Source: Succinivibrio dextrinosolvens (GTDB lineage Bacteria; Pseudomonadota; Gammaproteobacteria; Enterobacterales; Succinivibrionaceae). Taken from it: a DNA stretch of 64,000 nt. Both the position numbers and the translations under genes were made by a program. Under the pieces are notes generated by a model. That model did no database searches, was not told the origin of the DNA, and saw nothing but the letters and a program-made list of their open reading frames with translations. Of this stretch, positions 51,590-60,007 are shown piece by piece. Position 1 is the stretch's first letter, and each line of letters begins with the position of its first letter. The stretch is from the NCBI RefSeq assembly GCF_900116345.1, contig NZ_FPAH01000001.1, positions 1-64,000 on the forward strand, in the 5' to 3' direction.

Positions 51590-52300
51590 TTATTTGTTAC
51601 AGGTAATTTCATTACAGTAGGTGTTTATTAGTAGTTTTGGGTGAGCTGCTATCTTTTCACCGTCCTCCTTATTGATGGTTACGTTTTTGTTTAGGGCAAG
51701 CTTTTCTCCTAAGAGTTTATTAAGCTTGTCGTTAAGCATTAAATCGAAGTCTGCAGAAGTCTTTTGCTGCTTATCGGTATCGGCTTCGATGACATATCGG
51801 GAGAAGTTTACGTCGCTTTGAAGATCGTCATCAGTTAGTTCGGTAACACAGTAGGCGTTGGCAGCAGTTCCTTTGGCACTTCTGCTATATAGGTACTTAT
51901 AGCCAAATACGTAGGTTTCTTTGATAATGCCGCTGTTATCAGTCTTTAAAGCGATATTCTTGTTGGTCATAGCTACGGCCTGAATGTCATCGTTTAGGAC
52001 GTTTGCCTTGTTATGTCGCATTTCATTTACAAAGGCCAAGGCTGGGTTGTAACCTTCAAAGGGAAAGTTAACCTTATAGCTATATACGTATACGTCACCA
52101 TCAGCAGTCTTCGATACATATGAAGGTGTTCCCAGAACCTTACGTACTTCACTGATATTTGTACCATTTGCAGCAACTGACTTTAGAGCATTTATATCTC
52201 CAAGCAGATGCCCTTCACGGTCCGCATTCGGGTGAGCACAACCGGTTATAGTCAGAGTTACAGCTATGGCGGATAGAGCCATGCCTAATCGTTTATTCAT
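51590..52300 (-). CDS. BamE/SmpA-like lipoprotein
   Basis: 236 residues with lipobox in VTLTITGC (Cys21). NGTNISEVRKVLGTPSYVSKTADGDVYVYSY is the SmpA/BamE-type block and aligns with the downstream neighbour. The ATG overlaps the stop of the 52297 gene (ATGA), showing translational coupling. The C-terminal half is specific to this protein and ends with three cysteines. Confidence 0.75.
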   Translation of the reverse strand: MNKRLGMALSAIAVTLTITGCAHPNADREGHLLGDINALKSVAANGTNISEVRKVLGTPSYVSKTADGDVYVYSYKVNFPFEGYNPALAFVNEMRHNKANVLNDDIQAVAMTNKNIALKTDNSGIIKETYVFGYKYLYSRSAKGTAANAYCVTELTDDDLQSDVNFSRYVIEADTDKQQKTSADFDLMLNDKLNKLLGEKLALNKNVTINKEDGEKIAAHPKLLINTYCNEITCNK

Positions 52301-52497
52301 AAAAAACCTCTAAAACTGTTTCTTTTAGCCTGTCTTAGCTTTATTTCAATGTTGTTGATTGTATAGTTAAGAGCAACGCAGATATCCTCTGTTAGGGGGC
52401 TAAAATCGCACCTTTCTAAAGCTACGTTGTTGCCTAGCTGCATCAGACGCTGTTTCACAAGTTCCTGCTGTCTTTTTAATTGTTCCTGACTAACCAT
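52297..52497 (-). CDS. Small helical hypothetical protein
   Basis: 66 residues from ATG 52497, chosen because GGAGG lies six bases upstream; the frame is open further but overlaps the previous gene. Begins MVSQEQLKRQQELVKQRLMQ, coiled-coil-like and basic. It overlaps the gene before it by eight bases and the one after by four: a tightly coupled operon. Confidence 0.65.
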   Translation of the reverse strand: MVSQEQLKRQQELVKQRLMQLGNNVALERCDFSPLTEDICVALNYTINNIEIKLRQAKRNSFRGFL

Positions 52498-52867
52498 TTG
52501 CAGCCTCCTCCGCTTTATATACGGGAATTCCGGTGAGATCTTTCCAATAGTAAGGAGAGCCTTTGCGAACCGGTTTTGAGCAGTTGTTATCGCTCTGTTC
52601 GAAGTGATATAACCAATCTGTGCATTCACCGATTAGTCTCTCTTCCTCTGCGGGATCAGTTGACTCAAATTCTCCGGTATAGAAGTCCAGAACACGTAAC
52701 ACTTCAAGCTTGCGGGCATAGCGGTATAAGAGTTCAATCTGCTTGCCACTGAAACCGTAACAGTTTCCTCGCAGAGAGATATGGAGGTTATAGTCAGATC
52801 CGTAGTGGGTGAGAATGTCTTTGACTTCTTTTAATAAGGTCTTTTTATCTTTCTTTAAAATAGCCAT
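52490..52867 (-). CDS. Hypothetical protein
   Basis: 125 residues from ATG 52867 (GGAGA upstream). The segment YNLHISLRGNCYGFSGKQIELLYRYARKLEVLRVLDFYTGEF looks like a compact alpha-beta domain; no family recognised. Second gene of the operon 53306-50824. Confidence 0.65.
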   Translation of the reverse strand: MAILKKDKKTLLKEVKDILTHYGSDYNLHISLRGNCYGFSGKQIELLYRYARKLEVLRVLDFYTGEFESTDPAEEERLIGECTDWLYHFEQSDNNCSKPVRKGSPYYWKDLTGIPVYKAEEAANG

Positions 52868-52883
52868 TTGTAAATCTCCTTGA

Positions 52884-53306
52884 TTAGACCACAAGTGAAC
52901 GTTCCAGATAATCCTGATTAGCGGGAGCTCCCTGTTCCGCTTTAAAGAGCTTAAAAGCTATAGAGAGATGAGAAATACCAGAGGAAAGTGTCAAGCTGTC
53001 GCAGTCGAATTCTGCAGTTTCATGGTTAATGACAGCAAGTTCCCAATAGGACAGCCTCTTCAGAAAATCATTAGCGACCTTAACTTCATATTTAGCTGTC
53101 GTCCATGGATAATCCTTAAAGACAATGCAGATAAGCTCTGTTTCCCTACTGTCGTTATGAATGATTCCATTCAGGGAGTAAGTTCTGGCTTTCTTTTGCC
53201 ACAGAGCTTTACCAAAGGCCTGATAGAAATCAAAAGGCTCCCATTTCTCGTATTTTCTGTAATCTTCTGCTCTGACCATTACATAGACTAAATTTGACTG
53301 CTCCAT
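52884..53306 (-). CDS. Hypothetical protein, first gene of operon
   Basis: 140 residues from ATG 53306 (AAGGA seven bases upstream). Beta-rich start (SNLVYVMVRAEDYRKYEKW), mixed fold, no family recognised. It leads a five-gene operon that includes both BamE-like lipoproteins. The promoter region upstream carries two TGTAAT-type palindromes. Confidence 0.65.
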   Translation of the reverse strand: MEQSNLVYVMVRAEDYRKYEKWEPFDFYQAFGKALWQKKARTYSLNGIIHNDSRETELICIVFKDYPWTTAKYEVKVANDFLKRLSYWELAVINHETAEFDCDSLTLSSGISHLSIAFKLFKAEQGAPANQDYLERSLVV

Positions 53307-53358
53307 ATACATATCCTTGTGTTAGAGATTATCTGTAAATTTACTCTAGCACTTGTAA

Positions 53359-53394
53359 TGTAATATTACAATACATAATGTAACGTTATATTAT
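53359..53394. promoter_or_regulatory. TGTAAT/ATTACA operator pair
   Basis: A perfect palindrome TGTAATATTACA (53359-53370) and an imperfect one, ATAATGTAAC/GTTATATTAT (53375-53394), lie 53-88 bases before the operon start. The same half-site recurs upstream of the genes at 53588 and 59339. Confidence 0.6.
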
Positions 53395-53548
53395 AGTATA
53401 CATATAAATACGAATTAACATATTGTATTTATGAAGAATTATTATGAATAAAGGAGATATGTAGCAATAGATTGGAATTTGAACCAGAAAAGCAGGAAAT
53501 GATGTTCTAGGAAAGTCAGTTAATGTTTCATTATGTATAGAAACGAAA

Positions 53549-53568
53549 AAGGGGGCTCATGCCCCCTT
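53549..53568 (-). terminator. Terminator of the helix-turn-helix gene
   Basis: AAGGGGGC, loop TCAT, GCCCCCTT; the minus strand continues TTTCG. Twenty bases beyond the stop at 53588. Confidence 0.75.
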
Positions 53569-53587
53569 AATCTTTAAGTTTTGGAAT

Positions 53588-54106
53588 TTACTCTTTAAGA
53601 TTCTTCTGTAGAAAGTGTAAATATGTCTCGATAGCTTTACGTTCCTCAGCAGAGGCATATTCCTTCTGAGCCTCCATAAGTAAGCCGATTACCTTAAATG
53701 CGGTCTTAATATCCGCTTTGGCTTTCTTATCATCAATTGTGGTGTAGGTGCTCTTATTGCAGTTGGCTGGATCACCCATCTCGTTTACAAGATTTCTGAA
53801 ACTTCTGGTAATGACATCTTTATAGGATTCAGATAAAGTCAGAGTACCGTTAAGAATACGAAGAATGTAATTGCTGTTGTTATCACCATTATCATGCCAG
53901 AAATCCTGGGCGGTAATATTGAACAGAGCAAGGAAGGTAGAGAGAACCTTCGGCTCAATCTTGTTATTCTGCAATGCTACAAGATTTTCTTCCTTGGTTG
54001 GCTTTTTAGAAGATTTCTTTCTATGCTCCTGGGACTGCTTTAACTGTCTTACTTCTGCTTTAAGTTTATTGATTTCGTCTTCAAGCTGCTTAGTATCTTT
54101 GACCAT
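53588..54106 (-). CDS. Coiled-coil protein with helix-turn-helix-like domain
   Basis: 172 residues from ATG 54106 (AAGG upstream; ATG 54121 also in frame). An N-terminal coiled coil (KQLEDEINKLKAEVRQLKQS), then FLALFNITAQDFWHDNGDNNSNYILRILNG, related to the helix-turn-helix of the protein at 16610, and a helical C-terminus. Likely a DNA-binding regulator; the palindrome directly before its start suggests autoregulation. Confidence 0.65.
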   Translation of the reverse strand: MVKDTKQLEDEINKLKAEVRQLKQSQEHRKKSSKKPTKEENLVALQNNKIEPKVLSTFLALFNITAQDFWHDNGDNNSNYILRILNGTLTLSESYKDVITRSFRNLVNEMGDPANCNKSTYTTIDDKKAKADIKTAFKVIGLLMEAQKEYASAEERKAIETYLHFLQKNLKE

Positions 54107-54128
54107 AGAATCAACCTTCATTTAATGG

Positions 54129-54152
54129 CTGTAATATAACTCTTTATTACAG
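54129..54152. promoter_or_regulatory. TGTAATA operator
   Basis: CTGTAATA (54129-54136), eight-base gap, TATTACAG (54145-54152): perfect dyad 23 bases before the ATG of the coiled-coil/HTH gene. Same half-site as at 53359 and 60008. Confidence 0.6.
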
Positions 54153-54187
54153 TATATCATCTGAAATTACAATAAACAAACCAGATG

Positions 54188-54230
54188 ACAATGAAAAAAA
54201 AGCCTCGACTTGCATTTCTGCAGATCGAGG
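54188..54230 (-). terminator. Terminator
   Basis: CCTCGA (54203-54208) and TCGAGG (54225-54230) with inner TGCA symmetry; on the minus strand it is followed by a run of T (54201-54194). It ends the unit with the small membrane peptide at 54284. Confidence 0.65.
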
Positions 54231-54283
54231 TCTTCTTTTGAACGGTTTTTACCGATGTACAAATAGGAGTTTTAACAGAGAAA

Positions 54284-54367
54284 CTATTTGTGTCTTGTGG
54301 CTAAATATCCCAACAGGTTAACAACAAGCATTGTTAGGATGAAAGCTCCGATAAAATAATAATCCAT
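54284..54367 (-). CDS. Small membrane peptide (27 residues)
   Basis: ATG 54367 follows GGAGA by eight bases. The product (MDYYFIGAFILTMLVVNLLG, then YLATRHK) is one membrane helix with a basic end. It starts just after the stop of the membrane protein at 54371-54637, so probably one operon. Confidence 0.55.
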   Translation of the reverse strand: MDYYFIGAFILTMLVVNLLGYLATRHK

Positions 54368-54370
54368 TGT

Positions 54371-54637
54371 CTAATCTCCTATCTTGAACCAAATTAACAG
54401 ACTTAACATAGCAAAAGCGCAAATATACGAGATTTGCTCTTTCGTTAACGCCGGAGATATACAGGTAACAAAGAAATATCCGAATACACCTGCAAAACAC
54501 TGCAGGATAAAAGGTCGGAATATACTTTCTTTATTACTATTCTCGTCTCTTAATTGGCTCTTCTGATCTAAATCTCTTAGGTTAATTTTAGGCTGTTTGA
54601 ACCTAGAATTAAAGCTATGAGGTCTATTTTTCTTCAT
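54371..54637 (-). CDS. Small two-helix membrane protein
   Basis: 88 residues with AAGGAGA upstream. The basic N-terminal 45 residues are cytosolic-looking (KKNRPHSFNSRFKQPK), followed by two membrane helices (FILQCFAGVFGYFFVTCIS and ISYICAFAMLSLLIWF). No family recognised. Confidence 0.62.
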   Translation of the reverse strand: MKKNRPHSFNSRFKQPKINLRDLDQKSQLRDENSNKESIFRPFILQCFAGVFGYFFVTCISPALTKEQISYICAFAMLSLLIWFKIGD

Positions 54638-54651
54638 ATAGTCTCCTTAAA

Positions 54652-54685
54652 GGCTATATGAGTCCCCACGGAGCTTCATATAGCC
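54652..54685. other. 10-bp hairpin downstream of the YqaJ gene
   Basis: GGCTATATGA (54652-54661) and TCATATAGCC (54676-54685). It lies between the YqaJ stop and the next gene's ribosome site. A likely terminator or processing site, though without a strong T-run. Confidence 0.5.
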
Positions 54686-54732
54686 CCATGGGTCTAAAAC
54701 AAGGTGATCTGATGATCTCCAGGAATTAAGTG

Positions 54733-55731
54733 TTATTGAACATCCTTTAAAGTTAATCTTGTAGAAGCATTTCCGCTGCTGCGATACTTCTCCAGGATTT
54801 CCTCAGTGATAACTCCATCTCTGAGCATGCCGTCCCAATTGACAGTGCCTTTTCTCATCGATCTTGTAATCATCCAATCATTAGTACAAACACTAGTCTG
54901 ATTGTCAGTTAACAGCAGTTGACCTAGTCTGTTAACCACTTTCTGTCTAGCTTTCTTGAGTACATCCAGATTTGCTGACAACTCCTTATAGGTGTTTTCA
55001 GAGTTTCTGTATTCCTCAATAAGCTGCGACACTTCTGAAGGTAAAGTATGTTCAGAAACGATAACCTTATCGCCTTGCTCTGGTTCAACGGGAAGATTAT
55101 TCTGCATAATCTCCTTAACCCTAAAAGCGATCTGCTTGAGTTTTTTCTGCACTTCGACATTTGGTTTTATAGGAAAAATCCTGATGTTGTCAGCACTAAC
55201 TTCCTCTGCATCATTGCTATGGTGAAACACAATCATTGCAGCTTTCGCCTTAGTCACCATCAGCTGCCACTGCACCTGATAGTAATAGCCATACTTTTTA
55301 GGTATTGGCGCATTAAGACCTTTCTGCAGTAATTCATCCCAATTCTTGTCGTATCGGGAGAATACATTCTTGATTTCAACTATCAAATCAGCCTTATTAC
55401 TGTAACCATCAAGACTTGCCATGAAATATGGCTCATCCAGAGACTCGCAGCAAGGTTGAGGTAGGAACAACTCATCATCGGAAAGCAGTTGAGGGAATTT
55501 CTGTTCAATCAGACCTCTGATTTTCGGCTCCTTCAATTTACCTTCCTTGACCGGTGGGTAATTAGAAATGTCTTTCTGAATACCGACACCTCTTTTACTC
55601 TGCACGACAGAAAAGATACTGTCATACCCGGACATGATGTGTGCAACTTCAGTAGCTGTTATATGCTGTTTACGCACATCTAACCATTCCTGAGTACTCT
55701 GCTCTAAATGCAGCTCTTTAAAATTAGCCAT
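54733..55731 (-). CDS. YqaJ-type phage/plasmid recombination exonuclease
   Basis: 332 residues. The YqaJ (lambda-exonuclease-like) domain is clear: STQEWLDVRKQHITATEVAHIMSG at the start, then ASLDGYSNKADLIVEIKNVF (D...EIK catalytic core) and YYYQVQWQLMVTKAKAAMIVF. Such enzymes resect double-stranded ends to allow annealing by a RecT/Bet-type partner; none is visible in the window. The C-terminal 130 residues are a helical extension. AGGAG precedes the ATG. Confidence 0.88.
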   Translation of the reverse strand: MANFKELHLEQSTQEWLDVRKQHITATEVAHIMSGYDSIFSVVQSKRGVGIQKDISNYPPVKEGKLKEPKIRGLIEQKFPQLLSDDELFLPQPCCESLDEPYFMASLDGYSNKADLIVEIKNVFSRYDKNWDELLQKGLNAPIPKKYGYYYQVQWQLMVTKAKAAMIVFHHSNDAEEVSADNIRIFPIKPNVEVQKKLKQIAFRVKEIMQNNLPVEPEQGDKVIVSEHTLPSEVSQLIEEYRNSENTYKELSANLDVLKKARQKVVNRLGQLLLTDNQTSVCTNDWMITRSMRKGTVNWDGMLRDGVITEEILEKYRSSGNASTRLTLKDVQ

Positions 55732-55762
55732 TGTTGACTCCTAATATGTAAAGCCAACAAGG

Positions 55763-55809
55763 ACAACAATCCCCCAATGGAGATAATTGTCCCCATTGGG
55801 AGTTGTTGT
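55763..55809. other. Long hairpin in the YqaJ leader
   Basis: ACAACAA...CCCAATGG pairs with CCATTGGG...TTGTTGT, leaving a short loop. It begins 32 bases upstream of the YqaJ ATG, so it is either in its leader RNA or a promoter-proximal attenuator. Confidence 0.5.
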
Positions 55810-55978
55810 AAAAAAGATCCTCAACTGTAATCACTTAAATAGTACTTACAGAAAAGAACGACTAGATTCCGACCAAAAACAAAGGCTGAGTTTCTCGTAA
55901 GCCTTATGTTATTGATGAACTTTCGATTCTCGTATCGTGAGATATACGTTGGCAAAAGCCCCCAAAAAAAAACATCAA

Positions 55979-55993
55979 TTCCACATTGTGGAA
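55979..55993. promoter_or_regulatory. 15-bp palindrome, candidate parS/operator copy
   Basis: TTCCACATTGTGGAA, identical to 11564-11578. Related half-sites follow within 70 bases (TGTGGAAAG near 56025, CCACCGTGGAAAA near 56049), which would suit a cluster of ParB or repressor sites. Confidence 0.55.
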
Positions 55994-56204
55994 ATGCAGT
56001 AAATGGATTGCTTAGAAAAGCTGATTATGTGGAAAGTATAGCGTTCAACCACCGTGGAAAAGTCATAGATTAGGGGAAAAGTAGCTGAACATTTCTAATG
56101 GAAAATGCACAGGGAGGCGATCTATAAAATACAATGAAAAAAATAGAATTTTCTGATCTATAATAAAGACAAAGGGCAGAGATTGCTCTCCACCCTTCAC
56201 CTAC

Positions 56205-56340
56205 GGTTTTACCATACAGGCTGGGACCATGTCAGTAAAACCATGGTTAAAAATAAGATATAAATGATTCTCATATTGAGATCCTTTTCTTATTGTTTAA
56301 CAAAAAGCTCTACTGCTTAGGGTCATGCCAGTGACCCTAA
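56205..56340. other. Hairpin-rich part of a 1 kb gene-free region
   Basis: The interval 55732-56731 has no credible gene. Here GGTTTTAC (56205-56212) pairs with GTAAAACC (56235-56242), and TTAGGGTCA (56317-56325) pairs with TGACCCTAA (56332-56340). With the palindromes at 55979 and the terminator at 56403, the region could be an origin (replication, transfer or partition) or encode a small RNA. I cannot tell which. Confidence 0.45.
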
Positions 56341-56402
56341 GTTAATAGAGCCACCCTACGGCTAAACCGCATATCTATTATATCACAGAGCTCGTTCTGA
56401 TT

Positions 56403-56429
56403 ATCCACTTTAAAGTGGATTTTTTATTT
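56403..56429 (+). terminator. Rho-independent terminator
   Basis: ATCCACTTTAAAGTGGAT is a perfect palindrome followed by TTTTTATTT. With no gene before it on the plus strand, it implies a non-coding transcript ending here. The 300 bases after it, up to the HU gene, show nothing else. Confidence 0.65.
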
Positions 56430-56731
56430 AATCTCAATTAGTTAATCTATTTTTTAGAACAGAAAACAATGTTCTTAGAACATGAAATAATGCAAACGTT
56501 AAATCGAATTCTATAATTTGCTTTGCCTTCTTTAGAACCAACTAAAATAGTCACTCCTTATTGCTCGTATCCGTCTTTAGCTAAGAAAACGCTCATAATT
56601 GCTTGCTACTCTAGGCTTCAAGACGATTTTCTATGATTTATCTCATAAATTTATTAAAAATCGCTGTAAACCGCATGTATATCGTATAACTTAGTAAATG
56701 AGGGCTGTTCCTCGTTTAGGAGAAATCAAGA

Positions 56732-57010
56732 ATGAATAAGACAGAATTAGTTGATGCAGTTGCAAAATCAACCGGTCTAACCAAGACAGATACAAAGAAA
56801 ACCATTGATGCAGTCTTTGAGCAGATCACCAAGTCACTAAAGAAAGGCGATCCTGTTCAGCTAATCGGTTTTGGCTCTTTCAAGGTATCTCAGCGTAAAG
56901 CACGTGAAGGCAGAAATCCACAGACAGGCGCAACCATTAAGATTGCAGCCTGCAAAGTTCCTGCATTCTCAGCAGGTCAGGCTTTAAAGGACGCTGTAAA
57001 CAAGAAATAA
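56732..57010 (+). CDS. HU family DNA-binding protein
   Basis: 92 residues, full length for [22 protein letters not shown], then [26 protein letters not shown] and the DNA-binding arm [16 protein letters not shown] with the conserved NPxTG. The C-terminus [13 protein letters not shown] is typical. HU bends and compacts DNA; an element-borne copy may serve replication, recombination or silencing. AGGAG lies upstream of the ATG. Confidence 0.95.
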   Translation: MNKTELVDAVAKSTGLTKTDTKKTIDAVFEQITKSLKKGDPVQLIGFGSFKVSQRKAREGRNPQTGATIKIAACKVPAFSAGQALKDAVNKK

Positions 57011-57042
57011 TTTTGTATAGAAATAGCTTATTGTTAAGTTTT

Positions 57043-57071
57043 AGCCTTCGTTCTAGCGAAGGCTTTTTTTT
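57043..57071 (+). terminator. Terminator of the HU gene
   Basis: AGCCTTCG, loop TTCTAG, CGAAGGCT, followed by seven T. Confidence 0.85.
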
Positions 57072-57237
57072 GGCGATCAATCCTATACAAGGTCTGACTA
57101 AAAAAACGCCCCGGCAAGACCGAGGCTATGGAGTAAAAAAATGGAATTGTGTTTCAAAGAAGAGCCTTCCCCTCTTCCTTTGATAAAAAAATTTGTATCT
57201 GTATATAATGGGATAGTTAATTATCACATACCTCATC

Positions 57238-57270
57238 GGCAGAGCTTTTATCCGGCTCTGCCATTTTTTT
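57238..57270 (+). terminator. Rho-independent terminator
   Basis: GGCAGAGC (57238-57245) and GCTCTGCC (57255-57262), then ATTTTTTT. About 30 bases before it lies TGTATATAATGGG, a good -10 region, so a very short plus-strand RNA may be made here, antisense-adjacent to the end of the 57269 gene. Confidence 0.7.
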
Positions 57271-57562
57271 ATCTGTGTTTCTGATATCTGATTAGGACAT
57301 TTTCAGCTTTTTCAGCACCAAAGAGTTTTGCTGCAGCATCTTTGCATTTCTGTTTGTTTTTCTCAACCGCCTCTGGAGTTACCTTGTCAAAATCGTAGTA
57401 CTCAATATTGCAGTAGCAGCCGCTATTCTCCTGTCCTACCTCTATCATCCGGCTATTAGACTCTATTCTGTTGTCATTCACAAAGAGAAAAACTCCCAAG
57501 CCAATAATAAAGAGACCTCCTATGGTCAATACTGATACAAGTCCTCTATCCTCTTTTCTCAT
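57269..57562 (-). CDS. Membrane-anchored hypothetical protein
   Basis: 97 residues with one N-terminal membrane helix (GLVSVLTIGGLFIIGLGVFLFV) and a periplasm-facing tail with three cysteines (GCYCNIEYYD, KQKCKD). Strong GGAGG-type site upstream. It directly follows the 57563 gene in the helicase operon. Confidence 0.62.
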   Translation of the reverse strand: MRKEDRGLVSVLTIGGLFIIGLGVFLFVNDNRIESNSRMIEVGQENSGCYCNIEYYDFDKVTPEAVEKNKQKCKDAAAKLFGAEKAENVLIRYQKHR

Positions 57563-57889
57563 TTACCCCGCCTCCTTCTGTTTTACATCTTTCAACTGTC
57601 TTTTCAGTATATGCTGATTTTCAACATTAAGATAAAGCGCATATTCCAAAACACCAATCCTGTTTTTCAGTTTCAGCTCAGGATCAGGCTTCTTACCAAG
57701 GAATATATCCAACTTTAAATCAATGTCCTTAAAATCCTTTTCCCGTAACTGACGGTAGCACTTATCAAGTTTCTGCACTATGCGTTCGTTACTCTCTCTA
57801 AGCTCCAATAGACGGTCTTCAATTGTCGTTTTATGCTTAATCTTATGCGCATCCTCTGTAAAGACAAAATCATCCTGAAACAGCTCCAT
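57563..57889 (-). CDS. Coiled-coil hypothetical protein
   Basis: 108 residues, helical and charged (TTIEDRLLELRESNERIVQKLDKCYRQLREKDF). GGGGAGGG before the ATG. It lies between the Pif1-like helicase and the membrane protein, which begins at its stop codon. No family recognised. Confidence 0.62.
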   Translation of the reverse strand: MELFQDDFVFTEDAHKIKHKTTIEDRLLELRESNERIVQKLDKCYRQLREKDFKDIDLKLDIFLGKKPDPELKLKNRIGVLEYALYLNVENQHILKRQLKDVKQKEAG

Positions 57890-57902
57890 ATTACCCTCCC
57901 CT

Positions 57903-59255
57903 TTAGCAAGCCATTCTGTACTGTTCCAATACAGTCTTGGATACCTTTAATTTGCTTGTGGTCAAAGGCATGTTAAAGTACGTATTCTGAATGCTCCTGC
58001 AGCGACTGAGTGCAACATAGAGCTGCCCGTTGGCGAATATGTCCTGCACATCTATATTTACGCTGTCATAGGTCTGTCCCTGACTCTTATGGATTGTAAT
58101 CGCATAGGCCAACTTTAAAGGAAACTGTGTATAAGAGGCTTTTTCGAGAGGAACTACCACCTTACTACCGTCTTCACTCTCCCCTAGCTCATAGTCAAAG
58201 ATTGTCCATTTGTGGGGCTGAATAGATACTACTACACGGCTTGTATCTAGCAGCACATGGATTTCATCACTAAGGATCTTAACAACTGTGCCGAATGAGC
58301 CGTTCTGATAAGCTCCTGCATAGTCATTTACTAGAAGCATTACTCTTGCGCCCTCTTTTAAGGACAGAACCTCGTCACAGACAAGATCAGAACGTTTTAT
58401 CACCTTGTTGGGATCGTTCTTCTCCATTTTGAATTCGTACTCGTCTCCATCCAGCTCCTGCAGACGCAGATAATTTATGTCGTCAGCTTTCTGATTTTTA
58501 GAGCACAGAAAGATTGCGTCCTCAATCTCATCAGGACTGCGGTTGTTGTTAAGGTAATCCAGACCGGATACATTATTTAGACGAATGTTATTAAGAGCAG
58601 TAGCAAAAGCGTTATCTTTCTGTCTTACCACCTCGGTTAAGGCAATAGTCTTAATCTGCATATATTCCCATGCTTTGCTCTGAAAGGCGAAACCTTCACT
58701 ATTTCCCCAAAGTTCACGCCAACACTCTCGTTCACTGTTAGTGATAACAGGCGGGAGCTGAAAGAAGTCTCCTACACATATAAGCTGAATAGGAGCTTTC
58801 TTCTCTGTTCTTCCTCGTCTAAGGTTTTCCTGAGCGATGAACCTTACTACATAGGTGAATACGTCCTCTCGACACATTGAGATTTCGTCAATGATGACAA
58901 TATCAGTACTTCTTAACAGTGAGCTTATTGCCTTGACATGTTTCTGCTGTTCATGTGGTGATAACAGATTAGAAGGGATCTTAAAGGTACGATGCAGAGT
59001 AGCTCCACCGATCTGCTGTGCTGCTATACCTGTTGGTGCAGTCAGAAGAATAGATTTACCCTTATTCAGAGCTTTAAAACGATTGATAAGGAAACTCTTT
59101 CCTGTACCGGCACCGCCTGTCAGAAAGACATTAGCTCCGGAATTTAAAACAGAGAGAGCTTCTTTCTGTTCTAAGGTCAAATCATCCTCTGCAGGTAAAG
59201 GTTTTAGGTCATTATCAAGGCCAAGAGTATCCCTGAATATGTCGAGAGTTCGCAT
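57903..59255 (-). CDS. Pif1-like superfamily 1 DNA helicase
   Basis: 450 residues with helicase motifs: Walker A GGAGTGKS (47-54), TAPTGIAAQQIGGATLHRTF (Ia), Walker B IIDEISM (121-127), GDFFQLPPV (III), TEVVRQKD (IV) and near the C-terminus YAITIHKSQGQTYDSV and YVALSRCRS (V, VI). Pif1/RecD2-type helicases unwind DNA 5' to 3' and help replication and recombination. It sits between SSB upstream and two small genes downstream, so likely part of the replicon's DNA-metabolism unit. Confidence 0.92.
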   Translation of the reverse strand: MRTLDIFRDTLGLDNDLKPLPAEDDLTLEQKEALSVLNSGANVFLTGGAGTGKSFLINRFKALNKGKSILLTAPTGIAAQQIGGATLHRTFKIPSNLLSPHEQQKHVKAISSLLRSTDIVIIDEISMCREDVFTYVVRFIAQENLRRGRTEKKAPIQLICVGDFFQLPPVITNSERECWRELWGNSEGFAFQSKAWEYMQIKTIALTEVVRQKDNAFATALNNIRLNNVSGLDYLNNNRSPDEIEDAIFLCSKNQKADDINYLRLQELDGDEYEFKMEKNDPNKVIKRSDLVCDEVLSLKEGARVMLLVNDYAGAYQNGSFGTVVKILSDEIHVLLDTSRVVVSIQPHKWTIFDYELGESEDGSKVVVPLEKASYTQFPLKLAYAITIHKSQGQTYDSVNIDVQDIFANGQLYVALSRCRSIQNTYFNMPLTTSKLKVSKTVLEQYRMAC

Positions 59256-59338
59256 AATCCTATGTTCCTTAACAGTTATTTAATAAAGGTGAGAAGTCCC
59301 TACAAGGAGACATATAGAGACTTCTCTATCTGGAGCTT

Positions 59339-59923
59339 TTAGAAAGGAAGATCATCGCTCACAGGAGCATTTGAGTTTGGTGAGTTGGAAAAGCTCTGCT
59401 GATTATTAAAGTTGTTGGTAGGCTGATTCTGAGCCATCTGTGGCTGATAACTACGCTGTGGCATCTGATTAGCCGACTGTGCATTATTAAAGCTGTTGGT
59501 GTTGCCCTTGCCATAACCACCATTATTGCCATAATTCTGCTGATTTCCGTAGTTCTGATTATTCTGTGAACCACCATTACTGTTGTTTCCATTGCCTGAA
59601 GGCAGTAAGTTCATTTCGCTGACCACAATCTCGGTTACTGTTCTCTTGTTCCCCTCTTTGTCGTCGTAGGATCTTGTCTGAATTTTGCCTTCTACATAAA
59701 GATTAGAGCCCTTATGCACGTACTGATGTGCTATGTCGGCTAATCGGCCCCAGAATACAAGACGGTGCCATTCTGAGCTGGTTACAGTCTGTCCTGCATT
59801 ATCTTTATAGGTGTCGTTGGTACACAGAGAAACATTAGCAACTGCTGTGCCGTTGTTTGTCTGACGGAAAGTTGGCTCGTCACCTGACGTACCTACTAGT
59901 ATTACCTTGTTTACTCCACGCAT
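59339..59923 (-). CDS. ssb: Single-stranded DNA-binding protein
   Basis: 194 residues. OB fold at 1-110 beginning MRGVNKVILVGTSGDEPTFR, with SSEWHRLVFWGRLADIA and GSNLYVEGKIQTRSYDDKEG; then an asparagine/glutamine/glycine-rich linker; then the acidic tip SDDLPF that recruits partner proteins. Complete and typical. Its promoter region carries the longest TGTAAT palindrome of the element. Upstream of the helicase gene by 83 bases, likely co-transcribed. Confidence 0.96.
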   Translation of the reverse strand: MRGVNKVILVGTSGDEPTFRQTNNGTAVANVSLCTNDTYKDNAGQTVTSSEWHRLVFWGRLADIAHQYVHKGSNLYVEGKIQTRSYDDKEGNKRTVTEIVVSEMNLLPSGNGNNSNGGSQNNQNYGNQQNYGNNGGYGKGNTNSFNNAQSANQMPQRSYQPQMAQNQPTNNFNNQQSFSNSPNSNAPVSDDLPF

Positions 59924-60007
59924 TTTATATACTCCAGATTATTTTATATTTCATACGTTATGTTTAATTGTGTTTACAGAATATCATTCTATGTTACACG
60001 TGTCAAT

